Assembly (NCBI RefSeq): GCF_009600885.1
Contig: NZ_VCLA01000191.1
Coordinates: 1 to 64,000, forward strand
DNA length: 64,000 nt
Direction: 5' to 3'
From: Streptomyces jumonjinensis
Lineage (GTDB): Bacteria; Actinomycetota; Actinomycetes; Streptomycetales; Streptomycetaceae
A program made the translations under genes and the position numbers. The number at the start of each line of letters is the position of its first letter. Position 1 is the stretch's first letter. Shown here piece after piece: positions 25,121 to 32,931 of this stretch. The notes beneath the pieces are model-generated. The model did no database searches. It saw only the letters and a list, made by a program, of their open reading frames with translations, and had not been told where the DNA came from.

Positions 25121-26758
25121 GTGACCGGACCGCTCATCGTTCAAAGCGACAAAACCCTCCTCCTTGAGGTCGACCACGAGCAGGCCGGGGCCTGCCGTCG
25201 CGCCATCGCTCCCTTCGCGGAGCTGGAGCGCGCCCCCGAGCACATCCACACCTACCGCATCACCCCGCTCGGGCTGTGGAACGCCCGCGCGGCCGGGCAC
25301 GACGCCGAGCAGGTGGTGGACGCGCTCGTCCAGTACAGCCGCTACCCCGTGCCGCACGCCCTGCTGGTCGACGTCGCCGAGACGATGGCCCGCTACGGCC
25401 GGCTCACCCTCTCCAAGCACCCCACCCACGGTCTGGTGCTGACCAGCACCGACCGGCCGGTGCTGGAGGAGATCCTCCGCTCGAAGAAGGTCCAGCCGCT
25501 GGTCGGGGCCAGGATCGACCCGGACACGGTCGTCGTCCACCCCTCCGAGCGCGGGCAGATCAAGCAGACCCTGCTGAAGCTGGGCTGGCCCGCCGAGGAC
25601 CACGCCGGATACGTCGACGGCGAGGCCCACCGCATCGACCTGGACGAGAACGGCTGGGCGCTGCGCCCGTACCAGCAGCAGGCGGTGGAGGGGTTCTGGC
25701 ACGGCGGCTCCGGCGTGGTCGTGCTGCCCTGCGGCGCGGGCAAGACGCTCGTCGGGGCCGGTGCGATGGCGCAGGCCAAGGCGACGACGCTGATCCTGGT
25801 CACCAACACGGTCTCCGCCCGCCAGTGGAAGCACGAGCTGGTGAAGCGGACCTCGCTGACCGAGGACGAGATCGGCGAGTACAGCGGTACGAAGAAGGAG
25901 ATCCGCCCGGTCACCATCGCCACCTATCAGGTGCTGACGACCAGGCGGAAGGGGATCTATCCGCATCTGGAGCTGTTCGACTCGCGCGACTGGGGTCTGA
26001 TCGTCTACGACGAGGTGCATCTGCTGCCCGCGCCGGTCTTCAAGTTCACCGCCGATCTCCAGGCGCGGCGGCGGCTCGGGCTGACGGCGACGCTGGTGCG
26101 GGAGGACGGGCGCGAGTCGGACGTGTTCTCGCTGATCGGGCCCAAGCGGTTCGACGCGCCGTGGAAGGAGATCGAGGCGCAGGGCTATATCGCGCCCGCC
26201 GACTGTGTGGAGGTGCGGGTCAATCTCACCGACGCGGAGCGGCTGGCGTACGCGACGGCCGAGGCTGAGGAGAAGTACCGCTTCTGCGCCACGACGGCGA
26301 CCAAGCGGAAGGTGACGGAGGCGCTGGTCGCCAAGCACCGGGGCGAGCAGACGCTGGTCATCGGGCAGTACATCGATCAGCTGGATGAGCTGGGCGAGCA
26401 TCTGGACGCGCCGGTCATCAAGGGCGAGACGTCGAACGCGCAGCGCGAGAAGCTCTTCGACGCGTTCCGGGAGGGCGAGATCTCGGTGCTGGTGGTCTCG
26501 AAGGTGGCGAACTTCTCCATCGACCTGCCGGAGGCGACGGTGGCCATCCAGGTCTCGGGGACGTTCGGCTCCCGCCAGGAGGAGGCGCAGCGGCTGGGCC
26601 GGGTGCTGCGTCCGAAGGCGGACGGGCATGAGGCGCGGTTCTACTCGGTGGTCGCCCGGGACACGATCGACCAGGATTTCGCGGCGCACCGCCAGCGGTT
26701 CCTGGCGGAGCAGGGCTATGCGTACCGGATCATGGACGCGGACGAGCTGCTGAAGTGA
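25121..26758 (+). CDS. DNA repair helicase XPB (ERCC3-type, superfamily 2)
   Basis: 545 aa from the GTG at 25121 (MTGPLIVQSDKTLLLEV). An N-terminal damage-recognition-like domain is followed by helicase motifs: Walker A PCGAGKT (203-209), DEVH box (297-300), TAT (motif III) and RQEEAQRLGRVLRP (motif VI). Bacterial XPB is a 3'-5' DNA-dependent ATPase/helicase linked to nucleotide excision repair; actinobacterial forms work without the eukaryotic TFIIH partners. Close to the helicase-associated gene, which supports a shared function. Confidence 0.95.
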   Translation: MTGPLIVQSDKTLLLEVDHEQAGACRRAIAPFAELERAPEHIHTYRITPLGLWNARAAGHDAEQVVDALVQYSRYPVPHALLVDVAETMARYGRLTLSKHPTHGLVLTSTDRPVLEEILRSKKVQPLVGARIDPDTVVVHPSERGQIKQTLLKLGWPAEDHAGYVDGEAHRIDLDENGWALRPYQQQAVEGFWHGGSGVVVLPCGAGKTLVGAGAMAQAKATTLILVTNTVSARQWKHELVKRTSLTEDEIGEYSGTKKEIRPVTIATYQVLTTRRKGIYPHLELFDSRDWGLIVYDEVHLLPAPVFKFTADLQARRRLGLTATLVREDGRESDVFSLIGPKRFDAPWKEIEAQGYIAPADCVEVRVNLTDAERLAYATAEAEEKYRFCATTATKRKVTEALVAKHRGEQTLVIGQYIDQLDELGEHLDAPVIKGETSNAQREKLFDAFREGEISVLVVSKVANFSIDLPEATVAIQVSGTFGSRQEEAQRLGRVLRPKADGHEARFYSVVARDTIDQDFAAHRQRFLAEQGYAYRIMDADELLK

Positions 26759-26806
26759 GCCGGCGTTTCCGTGCGGGGCTCCGTGCCGGGGCTCCGTGCG
26801 GGACGC

Positions 26807-26983
26807 TCAGTGCCTGCGGACGCCCGCCTCCTCGCCGTACTCACCGAGGACGGCGACGCTGAAGACCGCGCCGACGAACACCTTGACGGCGCGGAGCGCG
26901 CCGCCGACGGAGTGCGGGGCGTGGGCCTCGGCGGCGGCGGTGCGGGGGGCCTGGGCGCTGGGGGTGAAAGTCGCTGTGCTCAT
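26807..26983 (-). CDS. Small conserved-looking hypothetical protein
   Basis: 58 aa from the ATG at 26983: a Ser/Thr/Ala-rich N-terminus, then one hydrophobic helix (ALRAVKVFVGAVFSVAVL) and an acidic-basic tail (GEYGEEAGVRRH). The in-frame extension to 27091 is low-quality and was dropped. Convergent with the XPB gene. Not recognised. Confidence 0.55.
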   Translation of the reverse strand: MSTATFTPSAQAPRTAAAEAHAPHSVGGALRAVKVFVGAVFSVAVLGEYGEEAGVRRH

Positions 26984-27261
26984 GTATCCATAGTGGATTT
27001 CGGCCCCTTCGGTTACATCGGCCCGTGGGCTGAAACCTGGCCCCGGCCGCCTACGACTCCAGATATAGGGGTTCCCCTCAGGGTGCGGCACCTGAGGAGG
27101 AGCCGGGTGTCCTCCCTGCCGCCGACAAACGCGTTCGCGGTCGGCCCTGGCGGTGACTAGACTGCCCCGTCTTGCCCGCCTCCCGCCGTGGAGCGCCGCC
27201 TGCCGGACGGAAACCGGCCGGTCACGCCATGCCCACCCCGTAAGCCCGCTGGAGGCGACCT

Positions 27262-29337
27262 GTGTCCGCGCATGCCCCTGACTCCCGCCAGAGCGATTCC
27301 TCGCAGAGCGATCCTCTTCAGCGGGAGCGCACCCATCTGTCGTCCTCCCGTGCCGCGCTGCGGACGATGCGCCATGAGGTGGAGGCCCTCGACCTCAAGA
27401 ACGTGACCGCGAACTGGGTCAACGCCAGGGTCCTGGGAGCCCAGATGGAGGCGCGGATCAAGGAGCTGGCGGATCTCACGCACACCCCGCTCTTCTTCGG
27501 CCGGCTCGACTATCTGCCCACCCCGGAGCGGACGGCGGAGGACGGGTCCCGCTTCTATATCGGCCGCAGGCATGTCCATGACGCCGTCGGCGATCCGATG
27601 GTGGTGGACTGGCGGGCCCCGGTCTCCCAGCCGTTCTACCGGGCCACGCGTATCGACCCGCAGGAGGTCGAGCTGCGCAGGCGGTTCGGCTATACGGGCG
27701 GCGAGCTCACGGCGTACGAGGACGAGCGGCTGACGGACCCGGTGGAGGAGGCGCGTACCAGCAGGCTCCTCCAGGCGGAGATCGAGCGCCCGCGCGTGGG
27801 CCCCATGCGGGACATCGTCGCGACGATCCAGCCGGAGCAGGACGAGATCGTACGGTCCGGACTGTCGGGCACGGTCTGTGTGCAGGGCGGCCCGGGGACC
27901 GGGAAGACGGCGGTGGGGCTGCACCGGGTGGCGTATCTGCTGTACGCGCACCGGGAGCGGCTGGCCCGGACGGGCACGCTGGTCATCGGGCCGAACCGGT
28001 CCTTCCTCCACTACATCGAGCAGGTGCTGCCCGCGCTGGGCGAGCTGGAGGTGCGGCAGGCGACGGTGGACGATCTGGTGGCGCGCGTCGAGGTGCGGGG
28101 CGAGGACCCGGCGGACGCCGCCGTGATCAAGGGCGACGCCCGGATGGCGGAGGTGCTGCGGCGGGCGGTGCGCTCGCATGTCACGATCCCCGCCGAGCCG
28201 GTGATGGTGGTGCGCGGTTCGCGGCGGTGGCGGATCCCTGCGTACGAACTGGAGGAGATCGTCCGCGAGCTGCTCGGCCGCGACATGCGGTACGGGGCGG
28301 CCCGGGAGGCGCTGCCGCAGCGGATCGCGCATGCGGTCCTGGTGCGGATGGAGGAGTCGGGGGAGGTCTGCGACGACCGGGTGCAGGACGCGGTGGCGCG
28401 CAATCCTGCGGTGAAGGCGGCGGTGAAGTCGGTGTGGCCGCCGGTCGATCCGGCGAAGCTGGTGCTGCGGCTGCTCTCCGACGCGGAGTTCCTCGCGGCG
28501 CACGCGGAGGGCGTGCTCGACGAGGCGGAGCAGCGGACGGTGCTGTGGCCGAAGCCGGTGCGGAGCGTGCGGGCGGCGAAGTGGTCGTCGGCGGACGCGG
28601 TGCTGATCGACGAGGCGGCGGATCTGGTGGAGCGTACGCATTCGCTGGGGCATGTCGTCCTGGACGAGGCGCAGGATCTGTCCCCGATGCAGTACCGGGC
28701 GGTGGGCAGGCGCTGTACGACGGGTTCGGCGACGGTGCTGGGGGATCTGGCGCAGGGGACGACCCCGTGGGCGACGGGCAGCTGGGAGGAGGCCCTCTCC
28801 CACCTGGGCAAGCCCGACGCGGTGGTGGAGGAGCTGACGGCGGGCTTCCGCGTCCCCCGCGAGGTGATCGCCTACGCCTCACGGCTCCTCCCGCACATGT
28901 CCCCGGGCCTGGCGGAGGTCCGCTCGGTCCGTGAGTCGCCGGGCTCCCTGGAGATACGGCAGATCCCCGGCGGCCCGGACGAGCTCACCTCGGCCGTGAT
29001 CGCCGCCTGCGAGGAGTCCCTGCTCCACGAGGGCTCCATCGGCCTGATCGCCGCCGACACCCGGATCCCCGCCCTCTCGGAGGCCCTGTCGGCAGCGGGC
29101 CTCCCCTGGCTCGACCCGGGCACGGAGACGACGGCGGATTCCCGTCTGACCCTGGTCCCGGCGTCGCTGGCGAAGGGCCTGGAGTACGACTACGTCGTCC
29201 TGGACGACCCCTCGACGGTGGTGGCGGGCGAGCCCGACGAGCGCACGGGCCTGCGCCGGCTGTATGTGGCGCTGACCCGGGCGGTGTCGGGGCTGACGGT
29301 GGTGCATCAGGGGGAGCTGCCGGGGCAGTTGGGGTAG
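27262..29337 (+). CDS. HelD-family RNA polymerase-associated ATPase (UvrD/Rep-like)
   Basis: 691 aa from a GTG with GGAG eight bases upstream. An N-terminal coiled-coil arm (QRERTHLSSSRAALRTMRHEVEALDLKN...ARIKELAD) precedes FYIGRRHVHD and VVDWRAPVSQPFYRA, typical of HelD. Walker A GGPGTGKT lies at 209-216, Walker B VVLDEAQDLSPMQ about 469-481, and the C-terminal RRLYVALTRAVSGLTVV is motif VI. HelD proteins pry stalled RNA polymerase off DNA and can remove rifamycins (HelR branch). No rifamycin-associated inverted repeat was found upstream, so a housekeeping HelD is the safer call. Confidence 0.87.
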   Translation: MSAHAPDSRQSDSSQSDPLQRERTHLSSSRAALRTMRHEVEALDLKNVTANWVNARVLGAQMEARIKELADLTHTPLFFGRLDYLPTPERTAEDGSRFYIGRRHVHDAVGDPMVVDWRAPVSQPFYRATRIDPQEVELRRRFGYTGGELTAYEDERLTDPVEEARTSRLLQAEIERPRVGPMRDIVATIQPEQDEIVRSGLSGTVCVQGGPGTGKTAVGLHRVAYLLYAHRERLARTGTLVIGPNRSFLHYIEQVLPALGELEVRQATVDDLVARVEVRGEDPADAAVIKGDARMAEVLRRAVRSHVTIPAEPVMVVRGSRRWRIPAYELEEIVRELLGRDMRYGAAREALPQRIAHAVLVRMEESGEVCDDRVQDAVARNPAVKAAVKSVWPPVDPAKLVLRLLSDAEFLAAHAEGVLDEAEQRTVLWPKPVRSVRAAKWSSADAVLIDEAADLVERTHSLGHVVLDEAQDLSPMQYRAVGRRCTTGSATVLGDLAQGTTPWATGSWEEALSHLGKPDAVVEELTAGFRVPREVIAYASRLLPHMSPGLAEVRSVRESPGSLEIRQIPGGPDELTSAVIAACEESLLHEGSIGLIAADTRIPALSEALSAAGLPWLDPGTETTADSRLTLVPASLAKGLEYDYVVLDDPSTVVAGEPDERTGLRRLYVALTRAVSGLTVVHQGELPGQLG

Positions 29338-29399
29338 CCCTCGGCCGGGGCCGCCCCATGGATCAGGAGTCGCACCCGAGTGCATCACGAGGAGCCCGG

Positions 29400-29906
29400 A
29401 TGAAGTTCGCGATGCGGCCGGCCCGGTCCGACGACGCCGATGCCGTCGTGCGGATCGTTCTGGCTCGCTCGGCTTGGCTTGAGGAACGAGGGTTGCCGAG
29501 CTGGCGTGACAGCGCGGAGAAGCTCGCGGCGCTGACGAGCAACAAGGACGGTTCGACATTCGTCCTGGAGGCCGATGGAGGGCCTGTTGGCTGCACGACG
29601 GTGACGACGACCACCCCGCCGATGGCCTGGACGAACGAAGAGCTCGCCGAGCCCTCCCTGTATCTGTACGGCACGGTCACCGACCCGGCCCTGCGGAAGA
29701 CGAAACCCGGCACGCTCATCGCCCGGTGGGCGATCGACCGGGCTGCCCGCGAAGGCAGGGAGTGGGTACGCCGTGGCTGCCGCTTCCCCGGTCTGGTCGC
29801 CTACTACCAGCGCCAGGGGTTCGCACTCATCCACGAGATGCGGAAGACGAACGGCCCCATGTATCTGATGGGCCGCCGCGCCGAACGCCTCGATCCGCTG
29901 CGGTGA
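29400..29906 (+). CDS. GNAT-family N-acetyltransferase
   Basis: 168 aa from the ATG at 29400 with GAGGAG ideally spaced. MRPARSDDADAVVRIVLARSAWLEERGLPSW, LYLYGTVTDPALRKTKPGTLIARWAIDRAAREG (acetyl-CoA loop, degenerate) and LVAYYQRQGFALIHEM are GNAT features. Substrate unknown. This gene opens the accessory segment; codons here include more A/T endings than the core genes. A strong terminator follows it. Confidence 0.85.
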   Translation: MKFAMRPARSDDADAVVRIVLARSAWLEERGLPSWRDSAEKLAALTSNKDGSTFVLEADGGPVGCTTVTTTTPPMAWTNEELAEPSLYLYGTVTDPALRKTKPGTLIARWAIDRAAREGREWVRRGCRFPGLVAYYQRQGFALIHEMRKTNGPMYLMGRRAERLDPLR

Positions 29907-29913
29907 AACACGG

Positions 29914-29940
29914 GCGTCCTCCCGGGGTACGGGAGGACGC
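29914..29940 (+). terminator. Strong terminator hairpin after the GNAT gene
   Basis: GCGTCCTCCCG and CGGGAGGACGC pair perfectly (11 bp) around GGGTA and are followed by TTGTCCTT. It begins eight bases after the stop. Confidence 0.8.
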
Positions 29941-30046
29941 TTGTCCTTCTTGACGGCCGCGACTGATCACGTGGACCTGACCCGATCGAGTGGCATCCAG
30001 ATGGTCGGCCCCCGCCTCTGTGCGACCTGGAGTAAGCCGTACCGGT

Positions 30047-30271
30047 ATGGGCAAAGGGGATCGGCATCCGAAGAAGGACGTTGAGGCTGCACTCAAGAGG
30101 GCTGAGGCATGCGGACTTAAGGTGCTCCACAAACAGAACGGCCACAATTGGGGGTACTTGATCTGCTGTCCGTGCTCAGAGAGCGTGCGAATCTCGTGTA
30201 CGCCCAGGAGCGCAGGAACGGAAGCGAAGAGCATCGATGAGTTCACCCGAGATCACCGCGGCCATGTGTGA
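30047..30271 (+). CDS. HicA-like small basic protein (candidate toxin)
   Basis: 74 aa starting MGKGDRHPKKDVEAALKRAEACG. The order helix, KVLHKQNGHNWGYLICC strand pair with a GH motif, VRISCTPRS strand and closing helix (EAKSIDEFTRDH) fits the double-stranded-RNA-binding-like fold of HicA mRNA interferases, in which a His in the equivalent G-[ST]-H position is catalytic. Similarity is by pattern only. Codon usage (CTT, AAA, AAT, GCT) is atypical for the genome and suggests transfer. It overlaps the next gene by 35 bases. Confidence 0.6.
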   Translation: MGKGDRHPKKDVEAALKRAEACGLKVLHKQNGHNWGYLICCPCSESVRISCTPRSAGTEAKSIDEFTRDHRGHV

Positions 30272-30584
30272 GTGGCGCTTCAGCCTCCACATGCAGGACC
30301 CGCTCACTCCGGAGCAGAACGACACGCTCGACAGGCTCGACTGCTTCAACGACGGGCTGATGAGCCTGATCGAAGGTCCCGGCTACGCGAAGTTCGTCTG
30401 CCACTTCGAAGCCACGACCCTCACGGAAGCCATCACGGAGGCCATCGCCCGCTTCGAGTACTTCCCGGGCGTCCTCATCCGGAGCGTCGAGCTGGACCCG
30501 ATCTCCCTCGAACACAACAGCATGGCGACGCCTTCCGTGGTGGCGGCTCCGCCAAGACTCCCTTATCCGGCTGAAGCCGAATAA
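30237..30584 (+). CDS. Partner of the HicA-like protein (candidate antitoxin)
   Basis: 115 aa from the ATG at 30237 (GAAGAG upstream); a second ATG at 30264 would leave an 8-base overlap with the previous gene. CEWRFSLHMQDPLTPEQNDTLDRL...DGLMSLIEGPGYAKFVCHFEATTLTEAITEAIARFEYFPGVLIRSVELDP has the look of a small alpha/beta ferredoxin-like domain found beside such proteins in actinobacteria, where an HTH usually follows. Here the tail (SMATPSVVAAPPRLPYPAEAE) has no HTH, so the protein may be truncated or divergent. Confidence 0.6.
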   Translation: MSSPEITAAMCEWRFSLHMQDPLTPEQNDTLDRLDCFNDGLMSLIEGPGYAKFVCHFEATTLTEAITEAIARFEYFPGVLIRSVELDPISLEHNSMATPSVVAAPPRLPYPAEAE

Positions 30585-30624
30585 GCCAGCATCGTCTTGA
30601 CGGAGCCGGGCACCGCGCCCCGGG

Positions 30625-30918
30625 TCACTCGGGGATGATCGGCCCAGCCGCGAAGGCGACGAAGTCGCGCCAGGCGGGGGTGGGGACGAGGAGGGCGGGG
30701 CCCTGCTTGTCCTTGGAGTCGCGGATCCCGACCCGGGGGGTCAGGGTCGCGACCTCGACGCAGGACCCTCCCTGGCTGTCGCTGTAGGAGGACTTGTGCC
30801 AGGCGTGTTCCGGGAAGAGGGCTGCGATCTCCACACAGGACCCTCCCTGACTGTCGCTGTAGGAGGACTTGAACCAGGCGCTCTCGGGTGCCACATCAGT
30901 GGCTCTACTGAACGTCAT
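30625..30918 (-). CDS. DUF397 protein with an internal duplication
   Basis: 97 aa; ATG at 30918 with AGAGG upstream. Most DUF397 proteins are about 60-70 aa with one WxKSSYS..G..CVEVA motif. This one has it twice, at residues 15-33 (WFKSSYSDSQGGSCVEIA) and 40-58 (WHKSSYSDSQGGSCVEVA), 25 residues apart, before a single VGIRDSKDKQGPALLVP...W..FV end. DUF397 proteins are small partners of XRE/DUF5753 regulators. It is third in a leftward run after the XRE gene and another DUF397 gene. Confidence 0.85.
   Translation of the reverse strand: MTFSRATDVAPESAWFKSSYSDSQGGSCVEIAALFPEHAWHKSSYSDSQGGSCVEVATLTPRVGIRDSKDKQGPALLVPTPAWRDFVAFAAGPIIPE
30763..30873. repeat. 75-bp direct duplication within the DUF397 gene
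   Basis: Segments starting GGACCCTCCCTG at 30763 and 30838 are nearly identical for over 30 bases and account for the duplicated motif. A third diverged copy lies in the neighbouring DUF397 gene near 31090. Confidence 0.8.
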
Positions 30919-30959
30919 GCTTCACCTCTTCCCGGAACAGGCCGAGCCGACTCGGGCTG

Positions 30960-31148
30960 CTACTGGTCGAGCGCGCGGACCATACCGACGAACGACGACC
31001 ATGCGGCCGACGGAACGACCAAGGCGGGGCCCAGCCGATCCTTCGAATCGCGGATCCCGACCCGGGCGGTCAGCGCCGCGACCTCGACGCAGGATCCTCC
31101 GTGGCTGTCACTGTAGGAGGACTTCTTCCAGATGTGTTCGGCAGCCAC
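30960..31148 (-). CDS. DUF397 protein (single motif)
   Basis: 62 aa from the GTG at 31148: WKKSSYSDSHGGSCVEVAALTARVGIRDSKDRLGPALVVPSAAWSSFVGMVR is a complete DUF397 domain. The gene starts 29 bases after the XRE gene stop, so co-transcription is likely. The start is uncertain because no good ribosome-binding site is seen. Expected to modulate the DUF5753 regulator beside it, as in the Scr1/Scr2 pair of S. coelicolor. Confidence 0.82.
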   Translation of the reverse strand: MAAEHIWKKSSYSDSHGGSCVEVAALTARVGIRDSKDRLGPALVVPSAAWSSFVGMVRALDQ

Positions 31149-31177
31149 ATCGGGTGCCGTCAGTTGAGTGTTAATGG

Positions 31178-32041
31178 CTACAACTCTCGCGCTAGTTGGT
31201 GCAGGAACCCGGCTGTCGCCGAGGGCCCCAGAGCTTCGCTCCGCATACTGTCGAATCGTTGGTTGTACTTCCAGACGTCGAACTGCTTGTCGGTCACAGT
31301 GATCGTGCCCGGGATCTCCGTCTGGACGATCGGATCCACGGGAGCGTCGAAGTCCAAGACGGCGAAGTTGATGTCGGCTCGGTAGGTGGCGAGCTTCTGG
31401 GGGAGGACCTGGACGGTCACGTTGTCCAGCGCACTCATGCGCTCGATCTCCTCGTACTGCTCCCTCATTATGTCCGGGCCGCCCATCATGCGGCGCAGCG
31501 CCGACTCGTCGAGGATGACGCGAAGGAACAACGGGCTGTCCTCGCGGGTCAGCAGTTGTTTGCGCTCCATCCGAAGCTGGACGTTGTTCTCGACGAACTG
31601 CGTCGTGGTCTCTTCGATCGGCTTGGCGACCATGAACTGAGCGCGGGCGTACGCCTCGGTCTGGAGCAGGCCGAAGACATACATCGGGTGCCAGGCCCGC
31701 ATCTCGCGCGCGTCGGTCTCCAGCCCCATGTACATCGGCATGCCGGACGGCATGACGTTTCGGTACGGCATCCAGGGATCGCGGCTCAGCGAGTCCCGGT
31801 GCAGGGTCAGCAGGGCGTCCCGGTCATCGATGTCGTTGACGCCGTAGCGATCGAGGAGCTTCTCCAGGTCCTCCACACGCGGGAGACCGTTGTGCCCGGT
31901 CTCCACTCTGCCGAGTTTCGTGTCGCTGAAACCGAGGCCCGAGACGGCTTCCTGGATCGTCAGTTGCGCCTTCTCCCGCAAGCGTCTCAGCTCTTTGCCC
32001 AGTTCCCGCCTGCGGAACGTCGGTCCCCTTCGTGCTGCCAC
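31178..32041 (-). CDS. XRE-family regulator with DUF5753 (Scr1/WhiJ-like)
   Basis: 287 aa. An N-terminal Cro/CI HTH (LGKELRRLREKAQLTIQEAVSGLGFSDTKLGRVETGHNGL, about 14-53) is followed by DUF5753 (MYMGLETDAREMRAWHPMYVFGLLQTEAYARAQF...). This pair of domains defines the Scr1/WhiJ family, whose genes cluster with DUF397 proteins and GHKL ATPases and tune development and antibiotic production in Streptomyces. The GTG at 32041 has GGAAGGA upstream. Divergent from the ATPase gene at 32301 across an operator-like palindrome. Confidence 0.88.
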   Translation of the reverse strand: MAARRGPTFRRRELGKELRRLREKAQLTIQEAVSGLGFSDTKLGRVETGHNGLPRVEDLEKLLDRYGVNDIDDRDALLTLHRDSLSRDPWMPYRNVMPSGMPMYMGLETDAREMRAWHPMYVFGLLQTEAYARAQFMVAKPIEETTTQFVENNVQLRMERKQLLTREDSPLFLRVILDESALRRMMGGPDIMREQYEEIERMSALDNVTVQVLPQKLATYRADINFAVLDFDAPVDPIVQTEIPGTITVTDKQFDVWKYNQRFDSMRSEALGPSATAGFLHQLAREL

Positions 32042-32135
32042 CTGTACGTCCTTCCTGACGTGCTGTCGACGCTCAGCGTCGGCGTGTCACGAGTCTTGCA
32101 CGCTCAGTTACCTCTACTGCAACCCTTGCCGGTGT

Positions 32136-32151
32136 ATTGGCATGTGCCAAT
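32136..32151. promoter_or_regulatory. 16-bp palindrome in the XRE/ATPase divergent region
   Basis: ATTGGCA-TG-TGCCAAT is a perfect inverted repeat in an AT-rich stretch between the two divergent starts, a natural site for the XRE protein. No binding evidence. Confidence 0.45.
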
Positions 32152-32300
32152 TTTTCCGCCTTCGCGGATTGGCTTGCAGATTAAATCGCGCATACAGCAC
32201 CGTAGTTGAGCCAGAGCCAAGCCGGACGGCGATGCACAAATCTGGACCTCCCTCCCCCAAGGCCCAGCCTCGCCCTGTCCGAAACCCGAAGGGCACGCCC

Positions 32301-32789
32301 ATGTCGCTCACTGCCACACAGCCGGACACCCCCACCCGCCGCCACCTCGGCGACCTCGCCCCCAACCAACCCGTGATCACCCCCGGATTCGACGTACGCC
32401 TCTCCCGCACCGCGAACCCAGGCGAGCCGATGAGCGATCAGGACAGGTCCTGGCCTGGGCTGATGCGCAGGGCCGGGCGGGCGCATCTGTGGATCTGGCG
32501 GCTCGGGGAGCTGGTCGGTACCGCCGAGTTGCTGATGTCGGAGCTGGTGACCAATGGCTTCCAGCACGGGCAGAGCGACACCGTCCGGGTCCGGCTGTGG
32601 CGGACCGACGCGTACGTCTGCATCGAGGTCGACAGCGGCTCCGGGCCCCAGCGGCCGTGCCCGCGCCAGGCGGGCCCCGACGAAGAGAGCGGGCGCGGGC
32701 TCCAGCTCGTCGGGATGCTAGCGGACGCGTGGGGGGTCAGCGACGACGGCAGCCGTATCTGGTGCCTGCTCACCGTGGACGGGGCGTAG
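32301..32789 (+). CDS. GHKL ATPase of the anti-sigma-factor (RsbW/SpoIIAB) type
   Basis: 162 aa from the ATG at 32301. The C-terminal 100 residues have the N-box ELVTNGFQHG and the G-box SGRGLQLVGMLADAWGV, which bind ATP in anti-sigma serine kinases. The N-terminal 60 residues are Pro/Arg-rich and non-conserved. Single-domain GHKL proteins of this kind are the usual third member of WhiJ/DUF397 loci in Streptomyces; many lack a known sigma partner. Confidence 0.85.
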   Translation: MSLTATQPDTPTRRHLGDLAPNQPVITPGFDVRLSRTANPGEPMSDQDRSWPGLMRRAGRAHLWIWRLGELVGTAELLMSELVTNGFQHGQSDTVRVRLWRTDAYVCIEVDSGSGPQRPCPRQAGPDEESGRGLQLVGMLADAWGVSDDGSRIWCLLTVDGA

Positions 32790-32815
32790 CCCCCGGGTCG
32801 GACCGTAGGCGTACC
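32785..32815. repeat. Copy 1 of a dispersed element (CCCCGGGTCGGACCGTAGGCG)
   Basis: This 30-base stretch just after the ATPase stop matches 34135-34164 at 25 of 30 positions; a more diverged copy lies at 36193-36216. Copies 2 and 3 directly follow the stop codons of the two short peptide genes; copy 1 has no readable peptide beside it. Confidence 0.65.
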
Positions 32816-32931
32816 CCAGAGCTCGACTGGACGTTCACCGAGTGAAACCCCCCAACACAGCCAGTGGGCTGACTCCCGGACGCCGCTGACATCACCGGCG
32901 TTCGCCGACCTTCTGCAGAACGGAGAACGCC

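Noticed and set aside
27092..27261. Rifamycin-associated element before the HelD gene
   Set aside because: No long inverted repeat found there, so a rifampicin-inducible HelR assignment is not supported.
31890..32300. N-terminal extension of the GHKL ATPase
   Set aside because: It would overlap the divergent XRE gene and its promoter; the ATG at 32301 fits domain length and context.
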